This document shows, piece by piece, positions 33,541-40,903 of a stretch of 64,000 nt of DNA (the stretch's first letter is position 1; every line of letters begins with the position of its first letter). The stretch spans positions 124,001 to 188,000 of the forward strand of contig NZ_LMHY01000030.1 in the NCBI RefSeq assembly GCF_001429045.1, written 5' to 3'. Source of the DNA: Pseudomonas sp. Root71. GTDB taxonomy: Bacteria > Pseudomonadota > Gammaproteobacteria > Pseudomonadales > Pseudomonadaceae. The notes below the pieces were generated by a model, which was not told where the DNA came from, did not search any database, and worked only from the letters and a program-made list of their open reading frames with translations. A program made the position numbers and the translations under genes.

Positions 33541-34446
33541 ATGGCCCCTATGACCTCCAGCTCCGAACACGCCCGCCTGCTGCGGCTGGCGACCCGTGCC
33601 TCGGTGGCGGTGGCGTGCATCCTGATCGTCGCCAAAGCCATCGCCTGGTGGCTGAGCGGCTCAGTGAGCATGCTCGCCGGGCTCACCGACTCGACACTCG
33701 ACGGTGTCACGTCATTGCTCAACCTGCTGGCGGTGCATTACGCCCTGCGCCCCGCCGACAACGATCATCGCTACGGACACGGCAAGGCCGAGTCATTGGC
33801 GGGCATGGCCCAGGCGCTGTTCATTGGCGGCAGTGCGGTACTGATCGCGTTGCAGGCCTATGATCGACTCAAACATCCCGAACCGGTCGGCGCGCCGTGG
33901 ATCAGTATCGGCGTGATTGTCTTCTCCCTCGTCCTGACCTTAGCCTTGCTGTCGCTGCAACATCGGGTGATCAAGGCCACGGGCTCCAACGCCGTGCGGG
34001 CCGACTCGCTGCACTACCGTTCGGACCTGTTGCTCAACGGCAGCATTCTGATCGCACTGGTGTTCGCCGGGTTTGGACTGCACCAGGTCGACCCCTGGTT
34101 CGGTCTGGGCATCGCTGCCTACATTCTCTGGAGCGCAGTGCAGATCGCCCGGGAAAGCTTTGCGGTGTTGATGGATGAAGAACTGCCGCCGGAGGTCAGC
34201 CAGCACATGCTGGAACTGGCGTGCAGCGTGCCCGGCGTGTTGGGGGCCCATGACCTGCGCACACGGATCTCCGGCAACCAGTGGTTCGTGCAGTTGCATC
34301 TGGAGCTGCCGGGGGAACTGACGCTGTCAGTGGCCCACGGCATCAGCGATCAGGCTGCCGCGGCGATTCACACCGCCTACCCGCGGGCCGAAGTGCTGGT
34401 GCACGCCGACCCGCAGGAAGTGGTAAAAGCCGCCCGGGATCAGTAA
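33541..34446 (+). CDS. fieF: Cation-efflux transporter FieF (CDF family)
   Basis: 301 residues with six membrane segments. Metal-site residues D50 and D54 (TDSTLD) and H158 and D162 (HYRSD) match the D45/D49/H153/D157 site of E. coli FieF with a +5 offset. The C-terminal cytoplasmic domain follows from about residue 215. It expels Fe(II)/Zn(II) across the inner membrane in exchange for protons. The stop overlaps the end of the convergent gene by 7 bp. Confidence 0.9.
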   Translation: MAPMTSSSEHARLLRLATRASVAVACILIVAKAIAWWLSGSVSMLAGLTDSTLDGVTSLLNLLAVHYALRPADNDHRYGHGKAESLAGMAQALFIGGSAVLIALQAYDRLKHPEPVGAPWISIGVIVFSLVLTLALLSLQHRVIKATGSNAVRADSLHYRSDLLLNGSILIALVFAGFGLHQVDPWFGLGIAAYILWSAVQIARESFAVLMDEELPPEVSQHMLELACSVPGVLGAHDLRTRISGNQWFVQLHLELPGELTLSVAHGISDQAAAAIHTAYPRAEVLVHADPQEVVKAARDQ

Positions 34447-35483
34447 GTCACCTGATAACCGCGACTGCTCAGGCAGTCACCCTGGGCCTGTCGGTAGGCT
34501 TGCACCACCGACGGGTCTGGCCGGTAGGTGGCGGTTCGTGGATCGAAACCACTCTGCTGCACCGCATATTGATAACACTCGTAACCATCCCGGCTGACCT
34601 GTTCCGGCGACTGACCGTTGGCTGGATAGGCCTCCACGTCATAACCACTGTTGCCGGCTGGAGGTTGCGATTGGCCAACCGGCGGTTCGACCACGACGTA
34701 ATCCTGAGTGCTTTGCTGATAGGCGTAGTAGGAACCTGCCGCCAGGAACAGCAGCGCCCCACCGATCCACACCTGCTCGGCGTAATCAGGCAGGTACCTG
34801 ACACGAATCCCCCGCGGTGGCTCCACCACCACGTAACGCGGGCCCAGCGGGCGATACCAGTAGCCACCGGAATAGTAGTAATCCATGCCACGGTAAGGCA
34901 CGCGGTAGTCGCGCTCGGGGAAACGGTCGATCACCTGGCCGGGACGATACTTGGGACCAGGCCCCCAGCCGTTGCCGCGCCCACTCGGACGCCCCTCCCA
35001 ATGCGTGTCATTGGACGGCGCGCCTATGTAGCCATTCCAGTGCTTGTTGTAATCGTTGCGACGCGGTTGATTCTGGTCGTAACCGTGCGGCGGCTCCCGG
35101 GTCTGGCCCACGGTGTCGGGGCGTGGCTGGATCGGCATGTCAGTGGCCGGCATCTGCGGCGGAGGCGGCGGCGAGCGCACCCGGCTGTTGTAGTCCGGTG
35201 CTGGGCGGCTCTGCCTCTGGTCATTGTCCTGACGTTGATCCTGGCCGCTGTGCTCGTACTGGCGATTGTCGTTGTTCTGCGCACGGGGCTGATTCTGCTG
35301 CTGGCCGTTTTGCGGATGTGGCTGGTTGCCGCCACCATGGCCCTGGTTATCGCCCTGATGCCCACCCTGGCCGTGTTGCCCGCCATCATGACCACGATTT
35401 TGCTGCTCATCAGCCATCGTTTGCGCAGAGACACTGACACACAACAAACCAACACCGGCCAAACGCCAGATGCGCGATTTCAT
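34440..35483 (-). CDS. DUF6515-like secreted protein, Gln/Pro/Gly-rich
   Basis: 347 residues. A signal peptide starts MKSRIWRLAGVGLLCVSVSA. Next comes a His/Gly/Gln/Asn/Pro-rich low-complexity region (about 30-170), then a YPER-type core with RDYRVPYRGMDYYYSGGYWY and a hydrophobic segment (IGGALLFLAAGSYYAY, about 235-250). A Cys-containing tail (RDGYECYQYAVQQSGFDP, then GDCLSSRGY) closes the protein. ATG at 35483 follows AGGA; an ATG at 35494 is in frame but lacks a good site. Function unknown; I cannot place it further. Confidence 0.7.
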   Translation of the reverse strand: MKSRIWRLAGVGLLCVSVSAQTMADEQQNRGHDGGQHGQGGHQGDNQGHGGGNQPHPQNGQQQNQPRAQNNDNRQYEHSGQDQRQDNDQRQSRPAPDYNSRVRSPPPPPQMPATDMPIQPRPDTVGQTREPPHGYDQNQPRRNDYNKHWNGYIGAPSNDTHWEGRPSGRGNGWGPGPKYRPGQVIDRFPERDYRVPYRGMDYYYSGGYWYRPLGPRYVVVEPPRGIRVRYLPDYAEQVWIGGALLFLAAGSYYAYQQSTQDYVVVEPPVGQSQPPAGNSGYDVEAYPANGQSPEQVSRDGYECYQYAVQQSGFDPRTATYRPDPSVVQAYRQAQGDCLSSRGYQVTY

Positions 35484-35609
35484 GCTGTTCCTCATTGCGG
35501 GTAAGGGCCTGTACATAAGACTGGGAAAGCAGTGGCCGGTTCTGCGACAGGTTATCAGTCACGCAACTTATTTATTGAGGCCTGCTCTTTAATTCACGGC
35601 AGCAAATTC

Positions 35610-35830
35610 CACGCAAGAAAAAGGGGAGACCCGTCGGCCTCCCCTTAGAGAACTTCGTCCTGGCTCGACACTTGTGGCGTCGGCTCACCTCACGCCGTCT
35701 TCTGGACAGTGTGTAGCTCGGGGGCCGGCACATCCCCGGTGGGGGTGGCGACCGCGGCGGGCCTGATTCGGCGAGCCGCACTGGACTGTTTGTCCGAGCA
35801 GTGATTCTGGTGATAAGAATAGGCCGGGAG
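35610..35830 (-). ncRNA. Candidate structured small RNA with minus-strand terminator
   Basis: The 450-bp gap 35484-35933 between the DUF6515-like gene and the Lrp gene contains a GC-rich, strongly folded stretch. Read on the minus strand it ends in stem AAGGGGAG/CTCCCCTT (35621-35646) followed by five T. Upstream stems include CACTG...CAGTG with an inner GGAC/GTCC pair near 35779-35803. Several GGA trinucleotides occur in it. The end and strand are supported by the terminator; the start near 35830 is a guess. Alternatively this is a leader or a remnant of something older. It overlaps a 69-residue arginine-rich frame that looks noncoding. Confidence 0.3.
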
Positions 35831-35871
35831 CGCCGGCAGAGGATTGCGAAGATTGCTTAATTAAACATCAC

Positions 35872-35901
35872 TTGCGCAATTTTTAACCCCGGATACATAA
35901 T
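35872..35901 (+). promoter_or_regulatory. Putative sigma-70 promoter of the second Lrp gene
   Basis: TTGCGC, an 18-bp spacer and CATAAT precede the ATG at 35934 by about 32 bp. The -10 region overlaps the inverted repeat GGAT-ACATA-ATCC, which might be an autoregulatory site. Confidence 0.35.
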
Positions 35902-35933
35902 CCTCCGCAATAGTTACGACAAAGGACCGTTTG

Positions 35934-36413
35934 ATGAGCAAGCTCGACCGTTACGACCTGAGTATTCTGGCGGAATTGCAGCGCGACGCACGCATCTCCA
36001 ACCAGGAGCTGGCCGAGCGCATCGGCCTGTCGCCTTCGCCGTGCTCGCGGCGGGTCAAGCAACTGGAAGACGACGGCTACATTTCCCGCCAGGTCGCCCT
36101 GCTCGACCGCAAGATGCTCGGCCTGAGCCTGACCGCTTACGTGCTGATCGGCATGGACCGTCACACGCCGGAGCGTTTCGAGAATTTCGAAGCGGCCATC
36201 CGCACCCTGCCCCAAGTGCTCGAATGCAGCCTGGTGACCGGGATGGATGCCGACTATCAACTCAAGGTCGTGGTGCCGGACATGGATCACTACCAGAAAT
36301 TGTTGCTGGGGCATCTGACACGGATTGAAGGCGTGACCAGCGTGCGATCGAGTTTTGTGCTGAATCAGGTTTTGAACAGCACCGAACTGCCTTTGACTCA
36401 TCTGCGTAGCTGA
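35934..36413 (+). CDS. Lrp/AsnC-family transcriptional regulator
   Basis: 159 residues. A helix-turn-helix at about 5-60 (ISNQELAERIGLSPSPCSRR) precedes a RAM domain at about 65-150 with ECSLVTGMDADYQLKVV. ATG at 35934 follows AAAGGA; the in-frame TTG before it is not needed. It has no evident divergent target in this window, so it may act on distant genes or on itself. I cannot name its effector. In gene neighbourhood it resembles the Lrp gene near hrpB/fieF in P. aeruginosa. Confidence 0.9.
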   Translation: MSKLDRYDLSILAELQRDARISNQELAERIGLSPSPCSRRVKQLEDDGYISRQVALLDRKMLGLSLTAYVLIGMDRHTPERFENFEAAIRTLPQVLECSLVTGMDADYQLKVVVPDMDHYQKLLLGHLTRIEGVTSVRSSFVLNQVLNSTELPLTHLRS

Positions 36414-36434
36414 GTAGCACTTCTGTAGGCGCCT

Positions 36435-36523
36435 GTAGGAGCTGTCGAGTGAAACGAGGCTGCGATCCTTTGATCTTTTCTTAGCAGCAAAATCAAAAGA
36501 TCGCAGCCTTCGGCAGCTCCTAC
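36435..36523. repeat. Hybrid REP hairpin, family B with unlike arms
   Basis: The left arm carries the variant GAGTGAAACGAGGCTGCGATC as in the 19099 unit. The right arm carries the standard GATCGCAGCCTTCGGCAGCT. The arms therefore pair imperfectly in the middle, as if two subtypes recombined. Confidence 0.8.
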
Positions 36524-36652
36524 AAGAACAGGTCGGTTGTCAGACCGGGCGACGAATGACTGCGACACACCGACGCAGGTCAATACAGTGCGTACTCGCT
36601 GAGGCGTATACTCCCCGCGCCCTTTTAGCCACGCCCGCGCTGGAGATATTCG

Positions 36653-36862
36653 ATGGATCCTGCCGTATTCGAAGAATGGATGATGACCGGACTGGTCAGC
36701 ATCCTGATCATTTTCATGGGTTTCATCGTCTGGGATCTGGCGAAGAAGTCCAAGGCCGGGCGCTTCGGCTCGTTCATTTTGTTCTTCGTGCTGGGCCTGG
36801 GCGTGGCGGCGTTCGTGATCAAGAGCGTGGTGATCGGCCTGATCGAATCCGGCACGTTATAA
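36653..36862 (+). CDS. DUF2788 small membrane protein
   Basis: 69 residues with two hydrophobic segments (about 10-28, VSILIIFMGFIVWDLAKKSK, and 41-62, ILFFVLGLGVAAFVIKSVVI). It matches the size and pattern of DUF2788 proteins. Role unknown. Its 3' end overlaps the convergent rluE-like gene by 6 bp. Confidence 0.8.
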   Translation: MDPAVFEEWMMTGLVSILIIFMGFIVWDLAKKSKAGRFGSFILFFVLGLGVAAFVIKSVVIGLIESGTL

Positions 36863-37492
36863 GCGCGCCGGCACTTCCTTCCACTGGCCCTGATCGAGCC
36901 CCTCGATCGTCCAGTCGCCGATCCTGACCCGCACCAGACGCAAGGTCGGCAACCCGACCGCAGCGGTCATGCGCCGCACCTGTCGGTTGCGCCCTTCGCG
37001 AATCACCAACTCCAGCCAGCTGGTCGGCACGCTTTTACGAAAACGCACCGGCGGATTGCGCGGCCACAGCTCGGGCTCGTCCAGTTGCCGCGCCTCGGCG
37101 GGCAAGGTCATGCCATCATTCAATTCGACGCCGTCACGCAAGCGCTGCAACTGCTCGGCGCTCGGCTCGCCCTCGACCTGTACCCAATAGGTCTTGGCCA
37201 GCTTGTGTTTCGGGTCGGCGATCCGCGCCTGAAGCTGGCCGTCGTTGGTCAGCAGCAACAAGCCTTCGCTGTCGCGGTCCAGCCGTCCGGCCGGATAGAT
37301 TCCCGGTACATCAATGTAATCCTTGAGGGTCGCGCGCCCTTCGCCGTCGCTGAATTGCGTCAGCACATCGAAAGGTTTGTTAAACAGGATCAGCTTCGGC
37401 TCGGCCGGTGGTGCCTTGGCGACACGGCGCGGGGCTGAAGGAGAGGGTTTCGCGCCAGGGCGGCGGGAAGGTGGACGAGATGGACGCGACAT
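36857..37492 (-). CDS. rluE: 23S rRNA pseudouridine synthase, RluE/RsuA family
   Basis: 211 residues. A Pro/Arg/Lys-rich N-terminal extension (about 1-32) is followed by the RsuA/RluB/E/F catalytic fold with GRLDRDSEGLLLLTND near residues 70-85, where the aspartate is catalytic. REGRNRQVRRM occurs near 167-177. No S4 domain is present, as is usual for RluE. RluE makes a single pseudouridine in 23S rRNA (U2457 in E. coli). The ATG at 37492 lacks a clear ribosome binding site; a TTG two codons upstream is also in frame. Confidence 0.85.
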   Translation of the reverse strand: MSRPSRPPSRRPGAKPSPSAPRRVAKAPPAEPKLILFNKPFDVLTQFSDGEGRATLKDYIDVPGIYPAGRLDRDSEGLLLLTNDGQLQARIADPKHKLAKTYWVQVEGEPSAEQLQRLRDGVELNDGMTLPAEARQLDEPELWPRNPPVRFRKSVPTSWLELVIREGRNRQVRRMTAAVGLPTLRLVRVRIGDWTIEGLDQGQWKEVPARL

Positions 37493-37507
37493 GGGCAAAA
37501 CAACATC

Positions 37508-37546
37508 TAACGGTCAGGGCTGCTAATGCTAGTAGCCCGACCGTTA
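37508..37546. terminator. Hairpin between amn and rluE
   Basis: TAACGGTCAGGGCTGCTA and TAGTAGCCCGACCGTTA form a long stem with small bulges, 17 bp after the amn stop. There is no clean T-run, so it may serve as an RNA-stabilising or weak terminator element. It also sits upstream of the rluE start. Confidence 0.45.
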
Positions 37547-37562
37547 AATGACCATCGACAAA

Positions 37563-39035
37563 TCAGCGGAACGGCGGCTCGTCGAAGCTGCGCAGTTTGC
37601 GCGAATGCAGCGAGTTGAGTTCGGTGCGCAACAGATCCACCGCCTCGATACCGATCTTCAGGTGCTGGCTGACCGCGCGCTCATAGAAGGCGTTGGCCGA
37701 GCCCGGCAGCTTGATTTCGCTGTGCAGCGGCTTGTCCGAAACGCACAGCAACGTGCCGTATGGCACCCGCAAACGATAACCCTGCGCGGCAATCGTGCCG
37801 CTTTCCATGTCCACCGCCACGGCGCGGGACAGGTTGATCAGCGGCCGTTCCTGTGCCCAGCGCAGCTCCCAGTTACGGTCGTCGTAGGTCAGCACGGTGC
37901 CGGTACGCAGGCGCTTCTTCAGTTCGTCGCCCTTCTCGCCGGTGACGTTGGCCGCCGCCTGCTGAAGCGCGAGTTGCACTTCGGCCAACGCCGGAATCGG
38001 AATGTTCGGCGGCACCACCCGGTCGAGAATGCCGTCGCGACGCATGTAGGCGTGGGCCAGCACGTAATCGCCAATGGTCTGCGACTGACGCAGGCCGCCG
38101 CAGTGACCGATCATCAGCCAGCAATGCGGACGCAATACAGCCAGGTGGTCGGTGATGTTCTTGGCGTTGGACGGGCCGACACCGATGTTGACCAGGGTCA
38201 CGCCGTGGCCATCGCTGGCGATCAGGTGATAGGCCGGCATCTGGTAGCGGTGCCAGACCACCCCGGCGGCAATCGCCGAGGCTTCGCCGTGGTCCATGCT
38301 TTTTTCGATGATCACGTTGCCCGGCAGCACCATGCGCACGAAACGCGGATCGCTGCGTAGTTGCTCCAGGCCATGGACGATGAACTGGTCGACGTAGCGG
38401 TGATAGTTGGTCAGCAAAATCCACGGCTGCACGTGCCGCCAGTCGCTGCCGGTGTAATGCACCAGTCGGCGCAGGGAGAAATCCACCCGCGCGGCATCGA
38501 ACAGCGCCAGGGGCAGCGGATCGGTGTTTTCCCAATCGTACAGACCGTCGGCAATGCCGTCGGTCGCCGCCGACAGGTCAGTGCTCGGGAACACCCGCGC
38601 CAGCACGGGGGCAGTGACACCGGAACCCGCCAGCTCATCGCCCTGCTCGACCACATACGGATACGGAATGTTCTGCTGGCTGACACCGACTTCCACGGTC
38701 ACGGTGAAGTCGTGCATCAACGGAACGAGCTGCTCCAGCAGGTATTTACGAAAAGCCGAGGGATGGGTGACGGTGACGCTGTAGGTGCCAGGCAACTGAA
38801 CCTTGGCGTAGGCACGGGTGGTCTGCGGGACTTCGCCCTGGCAGTGGTAGGTCAGGCGCAATTCGGGATAGCGGAACATCGAGCGCTGTTCGGCATCGGG
38901 CTCGACGCGATCCTTGAGGTAACGCTTGAGCGCCTGGCTCAACGCGGTGGTTGCACGATTGTGCAAGTGTGCGAGCCGGTCCACGGCTTGCTCGGCGGTT
39001 TGAACGACAATAAAAGCTTCGGTCACGATCAGCAT
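37563..39035 (-). CDS. amn: AMP nucleosidase
   Basis: 490 residues from ATG at 39035; an earlier ATG at 39062 would add nine residues. The N-terminal AMP-nucleosidase domain (to about residue 170) is followed by a nucleoside-phosphorylase-like catalytic domain with LVNIGVGPSNAKNITDHLAV, MIGHCGGLR and VAVDMESGTIAAQG. It hydrolyses AMP to adenine and ribose 5-phosphate and helps control the adenylate pool. Length is close to the E. coli enzyme (484). Neither start has an ideal ribosome binding site. Confidence 0.92.
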   Translation of the reverse strand: MLIVTEAFIVVQTAEQAVDRLAHLHNRATTALSQALKRYLKDRVEPDAEQRSMFRYPELRLTYHCQGEVPQTTRAYAKVQLPGTYSVTVTHPSAFRKYLLEQLVPLMHDFTVTVEVGVSQQNIPYPYVVEQGDELAGSGVTAPVLARVFPSTDLSAATDGIADGLYDWENTDPLPLALFDAARVDFSLRRLVHYTGSDWRHVQPWILLTNYHRYVDQFIVHGLEQLRSDPRFVRMVLPGNVIIEKSMDHGEASAIAAGVVWHRYQMPAYHLIASDGHGVTLVNIGVGPSNAKNITDHLAVLRPHCWLMIGHCGGLRQSQTIGDYVLAHAYMRRDGILDRVVPPNIPIPALAEVQLALQQAAANVTGEKGDELKKRLRTGTVLTYDDRNWELRWAQERPLINLSRAVAVDMESGTIAAQGYRLRVPYGTLLCVSDKPLHSEIKLPGSANAFYERAVSQHLKIGIEAVDLLRTELNSLHSRKLRSFDEPPFR

Positions 39036-39101
39036 CCTGTGTTCTGACTTGCAGACCTTCATCTTGCCTGCATCGTCGCTTCACGGGAACAGCCAAAAAA
39101 A

Positions 39102-39169
39102 ATCGCAGCCTGCGGCAGCTCCTACAAGGGCTCGTCGTGCACCCGTAGGAGCTGCCGCAGGCTGCGATC
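39102..39169. repeat. REP hairpin, family B
   Basis: Arms ATCGCAGCCTGCGGCAGCTC and complement, with GCGG in place of TTCGG, in the gap between the acyl-CoA dehydrogenase stop and amn start. Confidence 0.85.
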
Positions 39170-39179
39170 TTCTGACCGA

Positions 39180-40829
39180 TCAGAAGCCTTGTGGAGTCGA
39201 ACGAGCGACAATCGCTTCCACATCCAGCCCGCGTGGCAATGCGCCGTACACCCGGCCGCCACCATTCAGTCGACTGGCAATAAACGCATCACTGACCACC
39301 GCATTCCCGGCTTCCAGCAACAACTTCGCCTGCAGCCCCAGGGCAATGTCCTCAGTCAGTTGCCGGGCACGGTACTGAATGTCGCTGGTGTCCTTGAAGG
39401 CCGCCTGCAATTGATTGATGTGTGCAGCCAGGCGCTTGTCGCCATGGCCATCGCCCAACTCGCTGAACAGTGCATCGAGCACACCCGGTTCTTTCGACAG
39501 GGCACGCAGCACGTCGAGGCACTGCACGTTGCCCGAACCTTCCCAGGTCGAATTCACCGGCGCCTCGCGGTAGAGGCGCGGCAGGATACTGTCTTCGACA
39601 TAACCCGCACCGCCCATGCATTCGGCCGCTTCGTTGATCATCGCCGGCGCCCGTTTGCAGATCCAGTACTTGCCCACCGCCGTCACCAGCCGGGCGAATT
39701 TGGCTTCCTGCGAATCGTCCAGATGATCCAGCGCCCGGCCCATGCGCAGGCTCAAGGCCAGGGCGGCTTCGCTTTCCAGCGCCAGATCCGCCAGCACGTT
39801 CTGCATCAATGGCTGTTCGCTGAGCAGCTTGCCGCCAACCGAACGATGAGCGCAGTGATGGCTGGCCTGGGTCAGCGCCTGGCGCATCAGTGAACTGGAG
39901 CCGACCATGCAATCGAAGCGGGTCATGGCCACCATCTCGATGATCGTCGGAACGCCACGGCCCTCTTCACCGACCATCCACGCCAGTGCGCCACGGAACT
40001 CCACTTCGCTGGAGGCGTTGGAACAATTACCGAGCTTGTTCTTCAGGCGCTGGATATAGAACTGATTGCGCGTGTCGTCCGGACGATGGCGCGGCAACAG
40101 GAAACAGGTCAGGCCCTTGTCGGTCTGCGCCAGAGTCAGGAAGGCGTCGCACATCGGCGCCGAGCAAAACCATTTGTGCCCAACCAGTTCATAGGCCTGG
40201 CCCGGACCGCTGGCACCCACCGGATACGCCTTGGTGGTATTGGCCCGCACATCGGTGCCGCCCTGCTTCTCGGTCATGGCCATGCCGATGGTGACCCCGG
40301 CCTTGTGGGCCATGGCGACATTACGCGGGTCGTATTCGGTGGCGAGGATTTTCGGCAGCCACTTTTGCGCCAGGTCCGGTTGCAGGCGCATGGCCGGAAC
40401 GCTGGCGAAGGTCATGGTCAACGGGCAGCCGCTGCCGGCCTCGGCCTGGCTGTGCAGGTAAGTCATGGAAGCGCGGGCCACGTGGGCGCCGGACTGCGGA
40501 TGAGTCCAGGGCAAAGAGGTCAAGCCATGCTCAACCGCCGTACGCATCAGTTCGTGATAAGCCGGGTGAAACTCCACCAGGTCAATGCGATGACCAAACC
40601 GGTCATGGCTGTTGAACACCGGCTTGTTCTGATTGGCCAGGAACCCGGCTTCCATCAACAGGCCACCGGCCAGTGCGCCATAGGCGTCGATCCGCGATTC
40701 GGCCCAACCGGCCCCGAACCGCCGCGACCACTCCTGCAACGGCAAATCGATGCGGTACAGGTTGGCGCCGTCCAGTGACGGTGGCTGGTTGGTGACTTCG
40801 TGGGTTTCGGCGAACTGATGCAGGTTCAT
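39180..40829 (-). CDS. Acyl-CoA dehydrogenase, AidB-like
   Basis: 549 residues. The protein starts MNLHQFAETHEVTNQPPSLD, like AidB. The middle beta domain has AMTEKQGGTDVRANTTKAYP near 190-209, and the C-terminal flavin/catalytic part has AAECMGGAGYVEDSILPRLYREAP near 411-434 (the conserved glutamate region). AidB proteins are alkylation-response flavoproteins that bind DNA and have weak isovaleryl-CoA dehydrogenase activity. Pseudomonad copies may be plain acyl-CoA dehydrogenases. ATG at 40829 follows AAAGGAG. It lies between amn and ladS, as in P. aeruginosa. Confidence 0.85.
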   Translation of the reverse strand: MNLHQFAETHEVTNQPPSLDGANLYRIDLPLQEWSRRFGAGWAESRIDAYGALAGGLLMEAGFLANQNKPVFNSHDRFGHRIDLVEFHPAYHELMRTAVEHGLTSLPWTHPQSGAHVARASMTYLHSQAEAGSGCPLTMTFASVPAMRLQPDLAQKWLPKILATEYDPRNVAMAHKAGVTIGMAMTEKQGGTDVRANTTKAYPVGASGPGQAYELVGHKWFCSAPMCDAFLTLAQTDKGLTCFLLPRHRPDDTRNQFYIQRLKNKLGNCSNASSEVEFRGALAWMVGEEGRGVPTIIEMVAMTRFDCMVGSSSLMRQALTQASHHCAHRSVGGKLLSEQPLMQNVLADLALESEAALALSLRMGRALDHLDDSQEAKFARLVTAVGKYWICKRAPAMINEAAECMGGAGYVEDSILPRLYREAPVNSTWEGSGNVQCLDVLRALSKEPGVLDALFSELGDGHGDKRLAAHINQLQAAFKDTSDIQYRARQLTEDIALGLQAKLLLEAGNAVVSDAFIASRLNGGGRVYGALPRGLDVEAIVARSTPQGF

Positions 40830-40903
40830 GACAGGGCTCCTTTGGTCGGCCAACTGACATCAGTTAATCACCGCCCCTCGGCCGATCAAAGTGTCATATC
40901 CGC

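Noticed and set aside
35572..35781. 69-codon frame in the intergenic region near 35.6 kb
   Set aside because: Arg/Pro-rich with no ribosome binding site and overlapping a folded region that ends in a terminator; more likely noncoding.
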